64,000 nucleotides of DNA from CAZSDU01 sp964429135 (GTDB lineage Bacteria; Bacteroidota; Bacteroidia; Bacteroidales; FEN-979), in NCBI GenBank assembly GCA_964429135.1, contig CAYSAU010000004.1, forward strand, positions 62,001 through 126,000. The letters run 5' to 3'. The position numbers were made by a program, and so were the translations under genes. Shown one piece after another: positions 36,028-44,849 of this stretch. How positions within the stretch are numbered: the stretch's first letter is position 1; each line of letters starts with the position of its first letter. Below the pieces are notes generated by a model. That model worked only from the letters and a program-made list of their open reading frames with translations, did not search any database and was not told the DNA's origin.

Positions 36028-36363
36028 ATGGGACTATATATTCTGATTTCTGTTCTGATCCTGATCACTTGTGTGTTGATGATCCTTGTTGTGCTGGTAC
36101 AAAATTCCAAAGGAGGAGGCCTCGCATCTAACTTTGCTTCCTCCAATCAGTTTATGGGGGTAAGAAAAACTGCTGATTTTTTAGAGAAAACCACCTGGAC
36201 TTTAGCAATTATTTTGCTTGTCCTGAGTCTTTTTTCCATTTTTGTCATTCCCAAAAATCAGGGTGAGGCTGCAGTACAGCAGAGCGAAATACAGAAACAG
36301 ATCGATGAATCAAAAACTGCACCGATTAAAGATTTTCAAGCTCCTCCGGCACAAAAGAAATAA
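36028..36363 (+). CDS. secG: Preprotein translocase subunit SecG
   Basis: The 111-residue protein has two membrane helices (about residues 2-22 and 55-75) separated by the SecG loop VVLVQNSKGGGLASNFASSNQFMGVRKTADFLEK. SecG supports SecYEG-dependent export, which feeds both the periplasm and type IX secretion. A polar C-terminal tail follows. It is the last gene of the run, and a terminator follows at 36409-36441. Confidence 0.95.
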   Translation: MGLYILISVLILITCVLMILVVLVQNSKGGGLASNFASSNQFMGVRKTADFLEKTTWTLAIILLVLSLFSIFVIPKNQGEAAVQQSEIQKQIDESKTAPIKDFQAPPAQKK

Positions 36364-36408
36364 CGTATTGTGTTTCCGGATTGCATCTTTGCGTTTGTTG
36401 TCTTAGGG

Positions 36409-36446
36409 AAAATGTCAGATTGTCATAAATGCTGACATTTTTTTTT
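36409..36446 (+). terminator. Rho-independent terminator after secG
   Basis: AAAATGTCAG (36409-36418) pairs perfectly with CTGACATTTT (36432-36441) around a 13-base loop and runs into a T tract. It isolates groES from the upstream operon. Confidence 0.8.
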
Positions 36447-36576
36447 CAATATTTATTAGAATCTGCAAAATTGTCCCTTTCCATTGATTATTTTTTATCT
36501 GGCATAAAATATGACATAGTAGGTAGTACTTACCAAAAAGTTAAAATCTTAATGTTAAACTTTAAAATATAACGAA
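36447..36576 (+). promoter_or_regulatory. groESL leader, no recognised operator
   Basis: This AT-rich stretch must hold the groESL promoter, because a terminator closes the upstream side. I found no CIRCE inverted repeat (TTAGCACTC-N9-GAGTGCTAA) and no clear TAnnTTTG, so heat-shock control by HrcA/CIRCE is not supported by sequence. Confidence 0.35.
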
Positions 36577-36855
36577 ATGGCAAAATTGAAAATTAGGCCC
36601 CTGGCAGACCGCGTTTTAGTGGAACCGGCTGCTGCTGAAGAAAAAACAGCAGGAGGTATTATTATCCCTGACACAGCAAAAGAAAAACCCATGAAAGGAA
36701 CCATTGTTGCCGTTGGACCAGGCAAAAAAGATGAACCCATGACGGTTAAAGTTGGTGAAACGGTGCTCTATGGTAAATATGCCGGAACCGAAATCACCAT
36801 TGATAGTGTAAATTACCTTATTATGCGCGAATCTGATATCGTCGCTGTAATTTAA
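36577..36855 (+). CDS. groES: Co-chaperonin GroES
   Basis: The 92-residue protein has the Cpn10 signature KIRPLADRVLVEPAAAEEKT, the mobile-loop motif TAGGIIIPDTAKEKP and the end motif LIMRESDIVAVI. It caps the GroEL cavity during protein folding in the cytoplasm. Length is standard. It is followed by groEL after 49 bases. Confidence 0.97.
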   Translation: MAKLKIRPLADRVLVEPAAAEEKTAGGIIIPDTAKEKPMKGTIVAVGPGKKDEPMTVKVGETVLYGKYAGTEITIDSVNYLIMRESDIVAVI

Positions 36856-36904
36856 CTATCGATGTGCATTAAGAATTATTAAAAACATATAAAAACGAAG
36901 AATT

Positions 36905-38542
36905 ATGGCAAAAGATATTATATTTAGCATCAGAGCAAGAGAAGCGTTAAAGAAGGGAGTTGACGAACTTTCCAATGCAGTTAAAGTGACTCTTGGCCCC
37001 AAAGGCCGCAATGTCATTATAGACAAATCTTATGGTTCACCCATGGTGACTAAAGACGGAGTAACCGTGGCCAAAGAAGTGGAATTAAAGGATGCAGTGG
37101 AAAACATGGGCGCCCAGATGGTGAAAGAAGTGGCTTCAAAGACCAGCGATATTGCTGGTGATGGAACTACCACAGCTACTGTATTGGCTCAGTCCATTTT
37201 TACCACAGGATTGAAAAATGTAACTGCCGGAGCTAATCCTATGGATCTGAAGCGAGGCATAGATAAAGCTGTCCTGGAAGTCATCAAATCTTTGAAAACA
37301 CAAACCAAACAGGTTGGTGATTCCATGGAAAAAATTGAACAAATTGCCTCTATTTCTGCCAACAACGATAGTTTCATCGGAAAGATGATCGCCGAAGCCA
37401 TGGGCAAGGTTAAAAAGGAAGGCGTCATCACCATAGAAGAAGCAAAAGGAATTGAAACTACTGTTAAGGTTGTGGAAGGGATGCAGTTTGACCGCGGTTA
37501 TATCAGTCCATATTTTGTCACAGATACTGACAAAATGGAAGCAGTCTATGAAACCCCCTATATCCTTATATATGACAAAAAAGTTAGTGTCATGAAGGAT
37601 CTTCTTCCGGTTTTGGAAAAAGTGGTTCAGACCGGCCGTCCGCTGATCATCGTTTCTGAAGATGTGGAAGGAGAAGCATTGGCCACCCTTGTTGTCAATA
37701 AGATTCGTGGAACACTGAAAGTTGCAGCAGTTAAAGCTCCTGGTTTCGGTGACCGCCGCAAGGAAATGCTGGAAGATATTGCAGTACTTACTGGTGGTAC
37801 CGTCATCAGTGAAGAAAAGGGATTTAAACTTGAAGATGCTACCCTTCAGTATCTTGGCCAGGCAGAAAAAGTTACCATTGATAAAGAAAATACAACCATC
37901 ATTAACGGAAGTGGTAAAAAAGCCGATATTACCGGTAGGATTAACCAGATCAAGACCCAGATCGGAACGACTACTTCTGATTATGACAGGGAAAAACTTC
38001 AGGAACGTCTGGCTAAATTAGCTGGCGGTGTTGCAGTTATATATGTAGGTGCTGCTTCTGAAATTGAAATGAAAGAAAAGAAAGATCGTTTTGACGATGC
38101 TTTGCATGCTACCCGTGCTGCCATTGAGGAAGGTATTATTCCCGGTGGAGGTGTCGCTTACCTACGTGCCCAGAAAGTGATTGAAAAAATGAAGGGGGAA
38201 AACGAAGACGAAACCACTGGTATAGCCATCGTCAGACGGGCATTAGAAGAGCCACTCCGTCAGATCGTTGAAAACGCCGGACTAGAAGGTTCTGTGATCA
38301 TACAAAAAGTGAAAGAAGGGAAAGATGATTTTGGGTTCAATGCCCGCACTGAAGTTTTTGAAGGCCTTTATAAAGCCGGTGTTATCGATCCCACCAAAGT
38401 GGCCAGGGTGGCCCTTGAAAATGCTGCTTCGATTGCTAGCATGTTACTGACCACCGAATGTGTCTTGGCTACTCATAAAGAAGAAAAACCTGCTATGCCC
38501 CCGATGAATCCCGGAATGGGCGGAATGGACGGGATGTACTAA
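36905..38542 (+). CDS. groEL: Chaperonin GroEL
   Basis: The 545-residue protein has the complete Hsp60 sequence, including KVTLGPKGRNVIIDK, GDGTTTATVLAQ (ATP site) and the C-terminal GGM-type tail ending GMGGMDGMY. It folds proteins in an ATP-driven double ring with GroES. A strong terminator follows at 38561-38590, and the upstream terminator after secG makes groES-groEL an isolated two-gene operon. Confidence 0.98.
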   Translation: MAKDIIFSIRAREALKKGVDELSNAVKVTLGPKGRNVIIDKSYGSPMVTKDGVTVAKEVELKDAVENMGAQMVKEVASKTSDIAGDGTTTATVLAQSIFTTGLKNVTAGANPMDLKRGIDKAVLEVIKSLKTQTKQVGDSMEKIEQIASISANNDSFIGKMIAEAMGKVKKEGVITIEEAKGIETTVKVVEGMQFDRGYISPYFVTDTDKMEAVYETPYILIYDKKVSVMKDLLPVLEKVVQTGRPLIIVSEDVEGEALATLVVNKIRGTLKVAAVKAPGFGDRRKEMLEDIAVLTGGTVISEEKGFKLEDATLQYLGQAEKVTIDKENTTIINGSGKKADITGRINQIKTQIGTTTSDYDREKLQERLAKLAGGVAVIYVGAASEIEMKEKKDRFDDALHATRAAIEEGIIPGGGVAYLRAQKVIEKMKGENEDETTGIAIVRRALEEPLRQIVENAGLEGSVIIQKVKEGKDDFGFNARTEVFEGLYKAGVIDPTKVARVALENAASIASMLLTTECVLATHKEEKPAMPPMNPGMGGMDGMY

Positions 38543-38560
38543 TAGTTGAAATATCTGTTC

Positions 38561-38590
38561 AAAAAAGCCCTGAACTCTCAGGGCTTTTTT
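38561..38590 (+). terminator. Rho-independent terminator after groEL
   Basis: GCCCTGA (38567-38573) and TCAGGGC (38578-38584) form a perfect stem with a four-base ACTC loop. It is flanked by AAAAAA and TTTTTT, which extend the pairing and could make it work in both directions. Confidence 0.9.
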
Positions 38591-38631
38591 ATTGATTTTT
38601 TTTTATATTGCAAGTATCAAAATACGTTAAT

Positions 38632-39177
38632 ATGAAACCACTGGTTTTTATTCTTATGATGTTCTGGGCCTATATGCCCTTGCTCAATGCCCAGCAGGTA
38701 AGCCCGAATCTCCCACTTGACCCTGATACAAAAAAAATCATGTACCGTGCCGTGGTTGAACAGGAAGGAAGCCCTTCCTATTTATATGATAAGGCAGTAG
38801 AATGGTTCAGCTATTATTATCCTAATCCTACGGCAGTATATACAGTTCAGGATAAAGTAAACGGAAAAATTGAAGGGACGGGGCGAATGAAAATATATTA
38901 CACCGATACCAAATCAGGCGTACGTATGGAAGGAGGCTTGGTGATCTATAACCTGAAACTTGAATTCAAGGAAAACAAATTCCGATATACCATTACAGAC
39001 TTTAACCTCAAAGCAGCTTCACGTTTTCCGGTTGAAAGATGGATGAATACAGATGATCCTGCTCACAACCCCAACTGGGATGCCTACCTGAATCAGGTAG
39101 ACACTACCATGCAAAGACTGGTTTCGACGCTGAAGGAAAAAATGAAACCAACTGTAATTAAGAAAGATGAATGGTAA
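38632..39177 (+). CDS. Secreted DUF4468-like protein
   Basis: The 181-residue protein has a signal peptide (about residues 1-20, ending LLNAQ). The central part resembles the DUF4468 (TBP-like fold) domain of Bacteroidetes: TGRMKIYYTDTKSG... GLVIYNLKLEFKENKFRYTITDF, ending in a helical tail. Function is unknown. ATG 38632 starts the signal peptide; an earlier TTG adds only eight residues. Its 3' end overlaps rlmN by 11 bases, suggesting coupled translation. Confidence 0.75.
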   Translation: MKPLVFILMMFWAYMPLLNAQQVSPNLPLDPDTKKIMYRAVVEQEGSPSYLYDKAVEWFSYYYPNPTAVYTVQDKVNGKIEGTGRMKIYYTDTKSGVRMEGGLVIYNLKLEFKENKFRYTITDFNLKAASRFPVERWMNTDDPAHNPNWDAYLNQVDTTMQRLVSTLKEKMKPTVIKKDEW

Positions 39178-40231
39178 TCATTTACCGGATATCCGTGAGA
39201 CTTCCGGGGAAGAACTGTTAAACTTTTTTCTTAAGCATCGGGAAAAAGGATTCAGGGGAGTCCAAGCCTACTCGTGGCTCTGGAAAAAAGCATGTACCTC
39301 CTTTGAAGCAATGACCAGCCTTCCCAAAACATTACATCAGCTGATGGCTGAGCACTTCACCTTTCATATTGCTCAACCAGAGATCAAACGGATCAGCAAG
39401 GATGGAACGATTAAAGTGGGTTTCCGCTTATTTGACGGCTTGATGGTGGAAGGCGTACTTATTCCCGGTGATGGCAGATATACGGCCTGCATTTCTTCTC
39501 AAGCCGGTTGTGCCCTTGGGTGTCTTTTTTGTGCAACTGGAAAACAAGGATTTCACAGGAATCTGAGTTATGGGGAAATTTTTGATCAGGTGGTTTATCT
39601 TTCAAAGTTGGCTGAAGAAAATCCATTGCCGGGAAAGAATCTGAAATCAAGAGCCTTGTCGAATATCGTGTATATGGGTATGGGTGAACCCTTTATGAAC
39701 TATGACAATGTAGTGAAATCAATTGAAAAGCTTACCTATGAGGAAGGGATGGGCATGTCGCCTCAGCGGATTACCGTTTCCAGTATCGGCATCCCCAAAA
39801 TGATCAGGCAGATGGCCGATGATGACCCAAAATATCATTTTGCCCTCTCTCTCCATGCTGCCTCGGATCATAAACGTAATCAGCTTATTCCTTTCAGCTT
39901 TAAGCATCCCTTATCAATGCTTACGGATGCCTTGAAATATTATTATGCGAAGACAAAAAAAAGGTTTACCATTGAGTATATTCTATTTGGTGGTGTTAAT
40001 GATTCTCTGGAAGACGCGCAAGAACTTGCAATATTCTGTAAAAGTTTTCCGGTTAAGATCAATATCATTGAATATAACCCAGTTAACAATTCCGGATTCA
40101 GGGGTACGGAGCCGGAGAAAATCAAGGCATTTGCAGGTTTTTTAGAGAAAAAAAACCTGGTGGTCAATATCCGCAGAAGCCGTGGTAAAGATATTGAAGC
40201 AGCATGCGGTCAGCTTTCTGCAAATCAATGA
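39167..40231 (+). CDS. rlmN: 23S rRNA/tRNA adenine C2-methyltransferase
   Basis: The 354-residue radical SAM enzyme has the iron-sulphur motif CALGCLFC (CxxxCxxC) and the GMGEPFMNYDNV segment. The family C-terminal cysteine (AACGQL) accepts the methyl group. RlmN methylates A2503 of 23S rRNA and A37 of some tRNAs. ATG 39167 is used; it overlaps the upstream coding end by 11 bases. The next gene, adenine deaminase, starts 25 bases later. Confidence 0.95.
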   Translation: MNGNHLPDIRETSGEELLNFFLKHREKGFRGVQAYSWLWKKACTSFEAMTSLPKTLHQLMAEHFTFHIAQPEIKRISKDGTIKVGFRLFDGLMVEGVLIPGDGRYTACISSQAGCALGCLFCATGKQGFHRNLSYGEIFDQVVYLSKLAEENPLPGKNLKSRALSNIVYMGMGEPFMNYDNVVKSIEKLTYEEGMGMSPQRITVSSIGIPKMIRQMADDDPKYHFALSLHAASDHKRNQLIPFSFKHPLSMLTDALKYYYAKTKKRFTIEYILFGGVNDSLEDAQELAIFCKSFPVKINIIEYNPVNNSGFRGTEPEKIKAFAGFLEKKNLVVNIRRSRGKDIEAACGQLSANQ

Positions 40232-40256
40232 ATTATTTTATTTAACACAATCGGAG

Positions 40257-41894
40257 ATGAAAAAAAAATCTTTTGAAGTATCAGGCAATGTCATCGATGT
40301 GGTCGGACAGCGTATTTATCAGGGAACCCTGGTCATTGATGAAGGTAAAATTATTGATATTCGGGAAGAACCAGCCCATTCAGATCAATATATTGCTCCC
40401 GGGCTGGTGGATGCTCACATTCATATTGAAAGCTCCATGCTGATTCCTTCTGAATTTGCCCGTTTAGCCTCTGTTCATGGAACTGTCGCCACCGTATCCG
40501 ACCCTCATGAGATCGCGAATGTGTTGGGCATTGAAGGGGTTAAATTCATGATCGAAAATGGGGAAAAGGTTCCCTTTAAGTTTTTCTTTGGCGCGCCTTC
40601 CTGTGTCCCGGCGACAGCTTTCGAAACTGCAGGAGCCCGTTTGGGCGTTGAAGAAGTGGAGGAGCTGCTCCGGATGACTGAAGTCAAATATCTTTCAGAG
40701 ATGATGAATTTCCCAGGAGTATTGTTTCAGGATAAAGAAGTCATGGCAAAACTGGAGCTGGCAAAAAAAATCGGTAAACCCATAGATGGACATGCCCCAG
40801 GAGTCAGGGGTGAGGATGCAAAAAAATATATCCTGGCCGGGATAAGTACCGATCATGAATGCTATACCAAAGAAGAGGCTCTTGAAAAAATCAGATATGG
40901 GATGAAAATCCTGATCAGGGAAGGTAGTGCGGCAAAAAACTTTGAAGCGCTCAGCAGCCTGATTGAAGAATATCCGGATATGGTAATGCTTTGCTCTGAT
41001 GATAAACATCCGAATGATCTGGCTCTCGGACATGTCAACGAATTAATCATCCGTGCGCTTAATAAAGGTTATGACCTTATGAAAGTTTTAAGGTGCTGTA
41101 CATTTAATCCTGTCCGACATTACGGGCTGGAGGTCGGTTTACTTCAGAAAGGGGATCCTGCTGATTTTATCGTTGTGGATAATTTAAAAGATTTCAGGAT
41201 AAGGGCATCATTTATAACGGGAGAAAAAGTTGCAGAGGCCGGACATACCTGTATTCAATCCGTGCAAACCGAAGCCTGTAACAATTTTAATACCGGGCTG
41301 ATGAATAGAAATGAACTGATATTAAAACCAAGAGGGTCAACCATAAAGGTCCAAAAAGCATTGGAAGGACAACTCATCACTGAATTGATTCTGACTGAAC
41401 CAAAGATCGTCCTGGATAATGTAGTCAGTGATCCTGACAGAGATATTTTAAAACTTGTGGTTAAAAACCGTTATGATGAAGCCCCTTCAGCCATAGGTTT
41501 TATAGGGAACATTGGACTGAAAAGGGGAGCGCTGGCCTCATGCGTAGCCCATGACAGCCATAATATCCTTGCCATGGGTGCGGATGATGACTCAATTTTT
41601 AGAGCCATTAACCTGATCATTGAATCCAGGGGTGGAATTTCACTCGTGGATGGGCCGCTGGAAGTTATTCTTCCACTACCTTATGCTGGTATTATGTCAG
41701 GGGATGATGGTTCTTTAGTGGCAAAAAAATACGACTGGATGGATAAAAAAACCAAGGAGATGGGTTGTACCCTCTCCGCTCCTTACATGACACTTTCTTT
41801 TATGGCTTTACTGGTAATCCCTGCCCTGAAACTAAGCGATAAGGGATTATTTGATGGAACACGGTTTAGGTTTACGGATATCTTTGAAAAATGA
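40257..41894 (+). CDS. ade: Adenine deaminase
   Basis: The 545-residue amidohydrolase has the metal motif DAHIHIESSML and the region SDDKHPNDL, followed by the adenine-deaminase C-terminal domain (about residues 380-540, with VAHDSHNILAMGADDDSI). It converts adenine to hypoxanthine and ammonia in purine salvage or nitrogen release. ATG 40257 is preferred; an upstream in-frame start would overlap rlmN. It follows rlmN closely and probably shares its transcript. Confidence 0.93.
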   Translation: MKKKSFEVSGNVIDVVGQRIYQGTLVIDEGKIIDIREEPAHSDQYIAPGLVDAHIHIESSMLIPSEFARLASVHGTVATVSDPHEIANVLGIEGVKFMIENGEKVPFKFFFGAPSCVPATAFETAGARLGVEEVEELLRMTEVKYLSEMMNFPGVLFQDKEVMAKLELAKKIGKPIDGHAPGVRGEDAKKYILAGISTDHECYTKEEALEKIRYGMKILIREGSAAKNFEALSSLIEEYPDMVMLCSDDKHPNDLALGHVNELIIRALNKGYDLMKVLRCCTFNPVRHYGLEVGLLQKGDPADFIVVDNLKDFRIRASFITGEKVAEAGHTCIQSVQTEACNNFNTGLMNRNELILKPRGSTIKVQKALEGQLITELILTEPKIVLDNVVSDPDRDILKLVVKNRYDEAPSAIGFIGNIGLKRGALASCVAHDSHNILAMGADDDSIFRAINLIIESRGGISLVDGPLEVILPLPYAGIMSGDDGSLVAKKYDWMDKKTKEMGCTLSAPYMTLSFMALLVIPALKLSDKGLFDGTRFRFTDIFEK

Positions 41895-41932
41895 AGAAAC
41901 ATATATGTATTTATTTGTATGATATATTTTTA

Positions 41933-41940
41933 TATATTTG
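41933..41940 (+). promoter_or_regulatory. Candidate -7 element for the ArsR-type gene
   Basis: TATATTTG lies 21 bases before ATG 41962, with TTTG at 41914-41917 as a somewhat close -33 box (15-base spacing). The surrounding AT-rich stretch contains repeated TATAT and TATTTG strings. Confidence 0.5.
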
Positions 41941-41961
41941 TACCGTTAAAACTATATTACA

Positions 41962-42264
41962 ATGAAGAAAAAAAACATCCTTGATCTCCAGAAATTGGAA
42001 ATGGCAGCCAGTAAGTTACGGGCCATAGCTCATCCCATGCGTATCGCCATCATTGAATTACTGTCTGAAAACAAAAAGCTTACCGTCACACAGATTTATG
42101 AGCATCTGAATATTGAACAGGCCTCCGCCTCGCATCACCTGAATATATTAAAAAATAAAGGATTACTTGAGTCGAAGCGTAATGGGAAAATGATTTATTA
42201 TTCCCTGAAGCTCCAGGTGTTGTCCAATGTGATTGACTGTATCAACCAATGCGTGATGGCTTAA
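41962..42264 (+). CDS. ArsR-family winged-helix transcriptional regulator
   Basis: The 100-residue protein is a minimal ArsR/SmtB-type winged helix with the recognition segment LNIEQASASHHLNILKNKGLLESKRNGKMIYYSL. It lacks the classic CxC metal site in the recognition helix; two cysteines sit at the C-terminus (DCINQC), so metal sensing is possible but not shown. It likely represses its own or distant genes. No efflux or arsenic gene is next to it. It is convergent with the Big_5 lipoprotein gene, 11 bases away. Confidence 0.9.
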   Translation: MKKKNILDLQKLEMAASKLRAIAHPMRIAIIELLSENKKLTVTQIYEHLNIEQASASHHLNILKNKGLLESKRNGKMIYYSLKLQVLSNVIDCINQCVMA

Positions 42265-42275
42265 GCCAGTATGGT

Positions 42276-44003
42276 TTACATCTCCCAGCTTTCTTCAACA
42301 TCCCAATTGGCACGGATTTCAATTGGTTTAAAAAAGTAATTTACCTCTTCAGGTTGGAGTTTTTTCCGATAGTTTCCTGTATCCCATTGCTGATTTCGGT
42401 TACGGTCGGAGATGACTTTTATTTTGAATGTGCCAGGATTAAGATATTCAAATTTCACCTTTCCTGATTGATTCATAATTTTTTCCTCAACCAGGCTTTC
42501 CTTCTCTGTCAATAATTGAACAAGGTATTGTTGAGATTGATCTTTAAACGCTATGCTGAGGACAAGAGATCCATACTCCTTGGCCGCTTTGGTTCTAAAG
42601 GTCTGGATCAAGGTGTCGTTGGTGAGCTGGTTGATCCCGAAGAAACATGAATCAGGGATAAACAGGGTATAGGTTTTTTCTTCCTTCCAGGGATAATGGA
42701 TTTGGATTTTCCTGTGTATGCTGTCTGAAAATTTAATTTTTGGGTTCAGGGTATCTTTCCCGTCAATAAGTAAAACTTTTGAAAAATCCCATCGTAATAA
42801 TGGGTAAGAAAATTGAAGGCTGAGGTTACTTTTGAATTGGTTAAACGCGTTAGAACCGGCATTTGAACGTACTCCAAGTCTATCGGCTTCTGCCTCTTTT
42901 TTATCACTTTTCCTTTTCTGGTTTTTTATTTTCAGATCAATCCGCGCAGTATCCAAAATACTATCCCGATCCATGATGGACAGGATCAGCGAATCTTTTT
43001 CAGGATTCATCAGCCACAGGATAAGACTGTCTTTTTTTGCTGAAAACTCTTCCCTGCACCAGGGAGTTATGGAGTCTAGGTTTAAGGGGTCTAATTGAAG
43101 AGACCTGACCGGGTATTTAAACAAAATCATGATCATACCCCTCCTAGGCACATTGATTTTTAAAATACGCTGTATGGAATCCGGTTCATCAAAAAGATGT
43201 AATTCATAAATAGGGAAGTTAGGTTTGACATTCATCAGGGTATCCTTTTTTACCGTTTTTGAAGAATCACTTTTCACGGAGTCAGTTGTAAGGATAAAAC
43301 TTGCCTGGATAAGACTGTCGAGGAATCCAATTTTTTCAGAGGGTTGGTTAAAGATAAAATCATTATTCTGGTCAACAACGGCTAACAGCATATAATCAGC
43401 TTTCCGAAGGTTGGTGAGGTGAAATTCTCCCTTCTCGTTGGTTTTTGTAAGGTAAAACGGGGGTAATCTGAAGGGCAGGGAATCAAACGGAAGCGTATCA
43501 CAATTATTCAGATATAGGACAGCAAAAACTTCTTTCTGAGGTTGGAGGTCAAAGGCACTGACAACTTTTCCATGAATACTGAGGGAATCAACAAAACTTC
43601 CAGTGGAAAACACATAGGTAAATCCGTTCAGCACGTTATTTTCTGTAATGTCGTTAATGGCATTGCCAAAATTTATGGAATAGGTTGTATTTGCCCGGAG
43701 GCTGTCTTCCAGTTTTATGATCAGTGATTTCCCCCTCAGGCGGTAGTCTGGTAATTTATTGAGGAGAGGAGAGAAAATAATTTCATTCAACGGGTTTTTC
43801 AGGTTAATGAATTCATCGAAATCTATCCTGATGGTATTGCCTTTAAAAAGGGCAGATGAATTAGGTGGAGCACATACTTTAATGTGTGGTGGTTTGATGT
43901 CTTTAGGCCCACCTTCCGGGCTAACCGGATTGGCACAACGAAATAAGCAAAGGGAGGTGATCAGCAGAAAGGAAATATAAAAAATGAGTCTTTTGCAGGA
44001 CAC
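42276..44003 (-). CDS. Big_5 (Ig-like) lipoprotein
   Basis: The product is a 575-residue secreted lipoprotein. The lipid-bearing cysteine is followed by CANPVSPEGGPKDIKPPH, a hallmark start of Bacteroidetes Big_5 proteins. An SbsA-type Ig-like domain follows (about residues 30-125: IDFDEFINLKNP... ANTTYSINFGNAINDITENN), then a long beta-rich region. I choose GTG 44003 because it starts the signal peptide directly, whereas the upstream TTG 44045 lies before a promoter-like element (44034-44041). Function is unknown. Confidence 0.8.
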   Translation of the reverse strand: MSCKRLIFYISFLLITSLCLFRCANPVSPEGGPKDIKPPHIKVCAPPNSSALFKGNTIRIDFDEFINLKNPLNEIIFSPLLNKLPDYRLRGKSLIIKLEDSLRANTTYSINFGNAINDITENNVLNGFTYVFSTGSFVDSLSIHGKVVSAFDLQPQKEVFAVLYLNNCDTLPFDSLPFRLPPFYLTKTNEKGEFHLTNLRKADYMLLAVVDQNNDFIFNQPSEKIGFLDSLIQASFILTTDSVKSDSSKTVKKDTLMNVKPNFPIYELHLFDEPDSIQRILKINVPRRGMIMILFKYPVRSLQLDPLNLDSITPWCREEFSAKKDSLILWLMNPEKDSLILSIMDRDSILDTARIDLKIKNQKRKSDKKEAEADRLGVRSNAGSNAFNQFKSNLSLQFSYPLLRWDFSKVLLIDGKDTLNPKIKFSDSIHRKIQIHYPWKEEKTYTLFIPDSCFFGINQLTNDTLIQTFRTKAAKEYGSLVLSIAFKDQSQQYLVQLLTEKESLVEEKIMNQSGKVKFEYLNPGTFKIKVISDRNRNQQWDTGNYRKKLQPEEVNYFFKPIEIRANWDVEESWEM

Positions 44004-44033
44004 AGGATCTGTTTTACTTGAAGTTTGAATGGT

Positions 44034-44041
44034 CAAATTTA
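44034..44041 (-). promoter_or_regulatory. Candidate -7 element for the Big_5 gene
   Basis: The minus strand reads TAAATTTG, 30 bases before GTG 44003 and inside the longer reading that starts at TTG 44045. This supports the shorter protein. Confidence 0.4.
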
Positions 44042-44108
44042 CCAATCGTTTTAATAAGAGAACCTTTTTTTTTATAATTTTACATGGTTAACTAATAACA
44101 AATGGTTT

Positions 44109-44849
44109 ATGTCAGGGCATAATAAGTGGTCAACAATCAAGCGTAAAAAGGGTGCACTGGATGCCAAGCGCTCAAAAATATTTTCCAAAATCATCAAGGA
44201 TATTACCATTGCGGTAAAAGAAGGAGGTGCGGATCCTGATGGAAATCCCCGTCTGCGGCTTGCCATTGCCAATGCCAAAGGGGCTTCTATGCCTAAGGAT
44301 AACATCCAGCGGGCCATCAATAAAGGAGCTGACAAAGAATCGGCAGCGCTGATTGAAACCACTTATGAGGGTAAAGGTCCCCATGGTATTGCTATCTTCG
44401 TTGAATGCACCACGGATAACCTTCAGCGTACGGTTTCCAATATTCGGGCATATTTTAACAAGCATGGCGGAGAATTGGGTCAAAATGGAATGCTGAACTA
44501 TTTATTTGATCGTAAAGGTATATTTATTGTTCCCCAGGGTGATCTTCAGCAGGATGAATTTGAGATGGAAGTGATTGATGCCGGGGCGGAAGACCTTATT
44601 CTGGAGGAGGGGATTTTTACCATAACCACTGCTATGGAAGATTTTGGAAGCATGATTAAGAAACTCGAACAACTAAAAGTTGAACCCGAGAGTGCTTCCC
44701 TTCAGAGAATCCCAAAAACCACAATTACCCTTGATGAAGATGCTACCCGTAAAGTATTGAAATTGGTTGACATCATCGAAGAAGATGAAGATGTTCAGAA
44801 TGTCTTTCACAATCTGAACATCACCGATGAAATGGCAGAAAAACTTTAA
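44109..44849 (+). CDS. yebC: YebC/TACO1-family protein
   Basis: The 246-residue protein has the YebC start MSGHNKWSTIKRKKGALDAKRSKIF and the segments GADPDGNPRLRLAIANAKGASMPKDNI and TTYEGKGPHGIAIFVE. Proteins of this family were first called DNA-binding regulators and are now linked to translation of proline-rich stretches. It has a typical length and overlaps the convergent response regulator gene by four bases. Confidence 0.93.
   Translation: MSGHNKWSTIKRKKGALDAKRSKIFSKIIKDITIAVKEGGADPDGNPRLRLAIANAKGASMPKDNIQRAINKGADKESAALIETTYEGKGPHGIAIFVECTTDNLQRTVSNIRAYFNKHGGELGQNGMLNYLFDRKGIFIVPQGDLQQDEFEMEVIDAGAEDLILEEGIFTITTAMEDFGSMIKKLEQLKVEPESASLQRIPKTTITLDEDATRKVLKLVDIIEEDEDVQNVFHNLNITDEMAEKL

Noticed and set aside
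36447..36576. CIRCE operator expected upstream of groES
   Set aside because: No TTAGCACTC inverted repeat is present in this gap.
42256..42267. Perfect palindrome TGGCTTAAGCCA at the arsR/Big_5 junction considered as terminator or operator
   Set aside because: It has no loop or T tract and falls across the arsR stop; a chance palindrome of 12 bases cannot be excluded.
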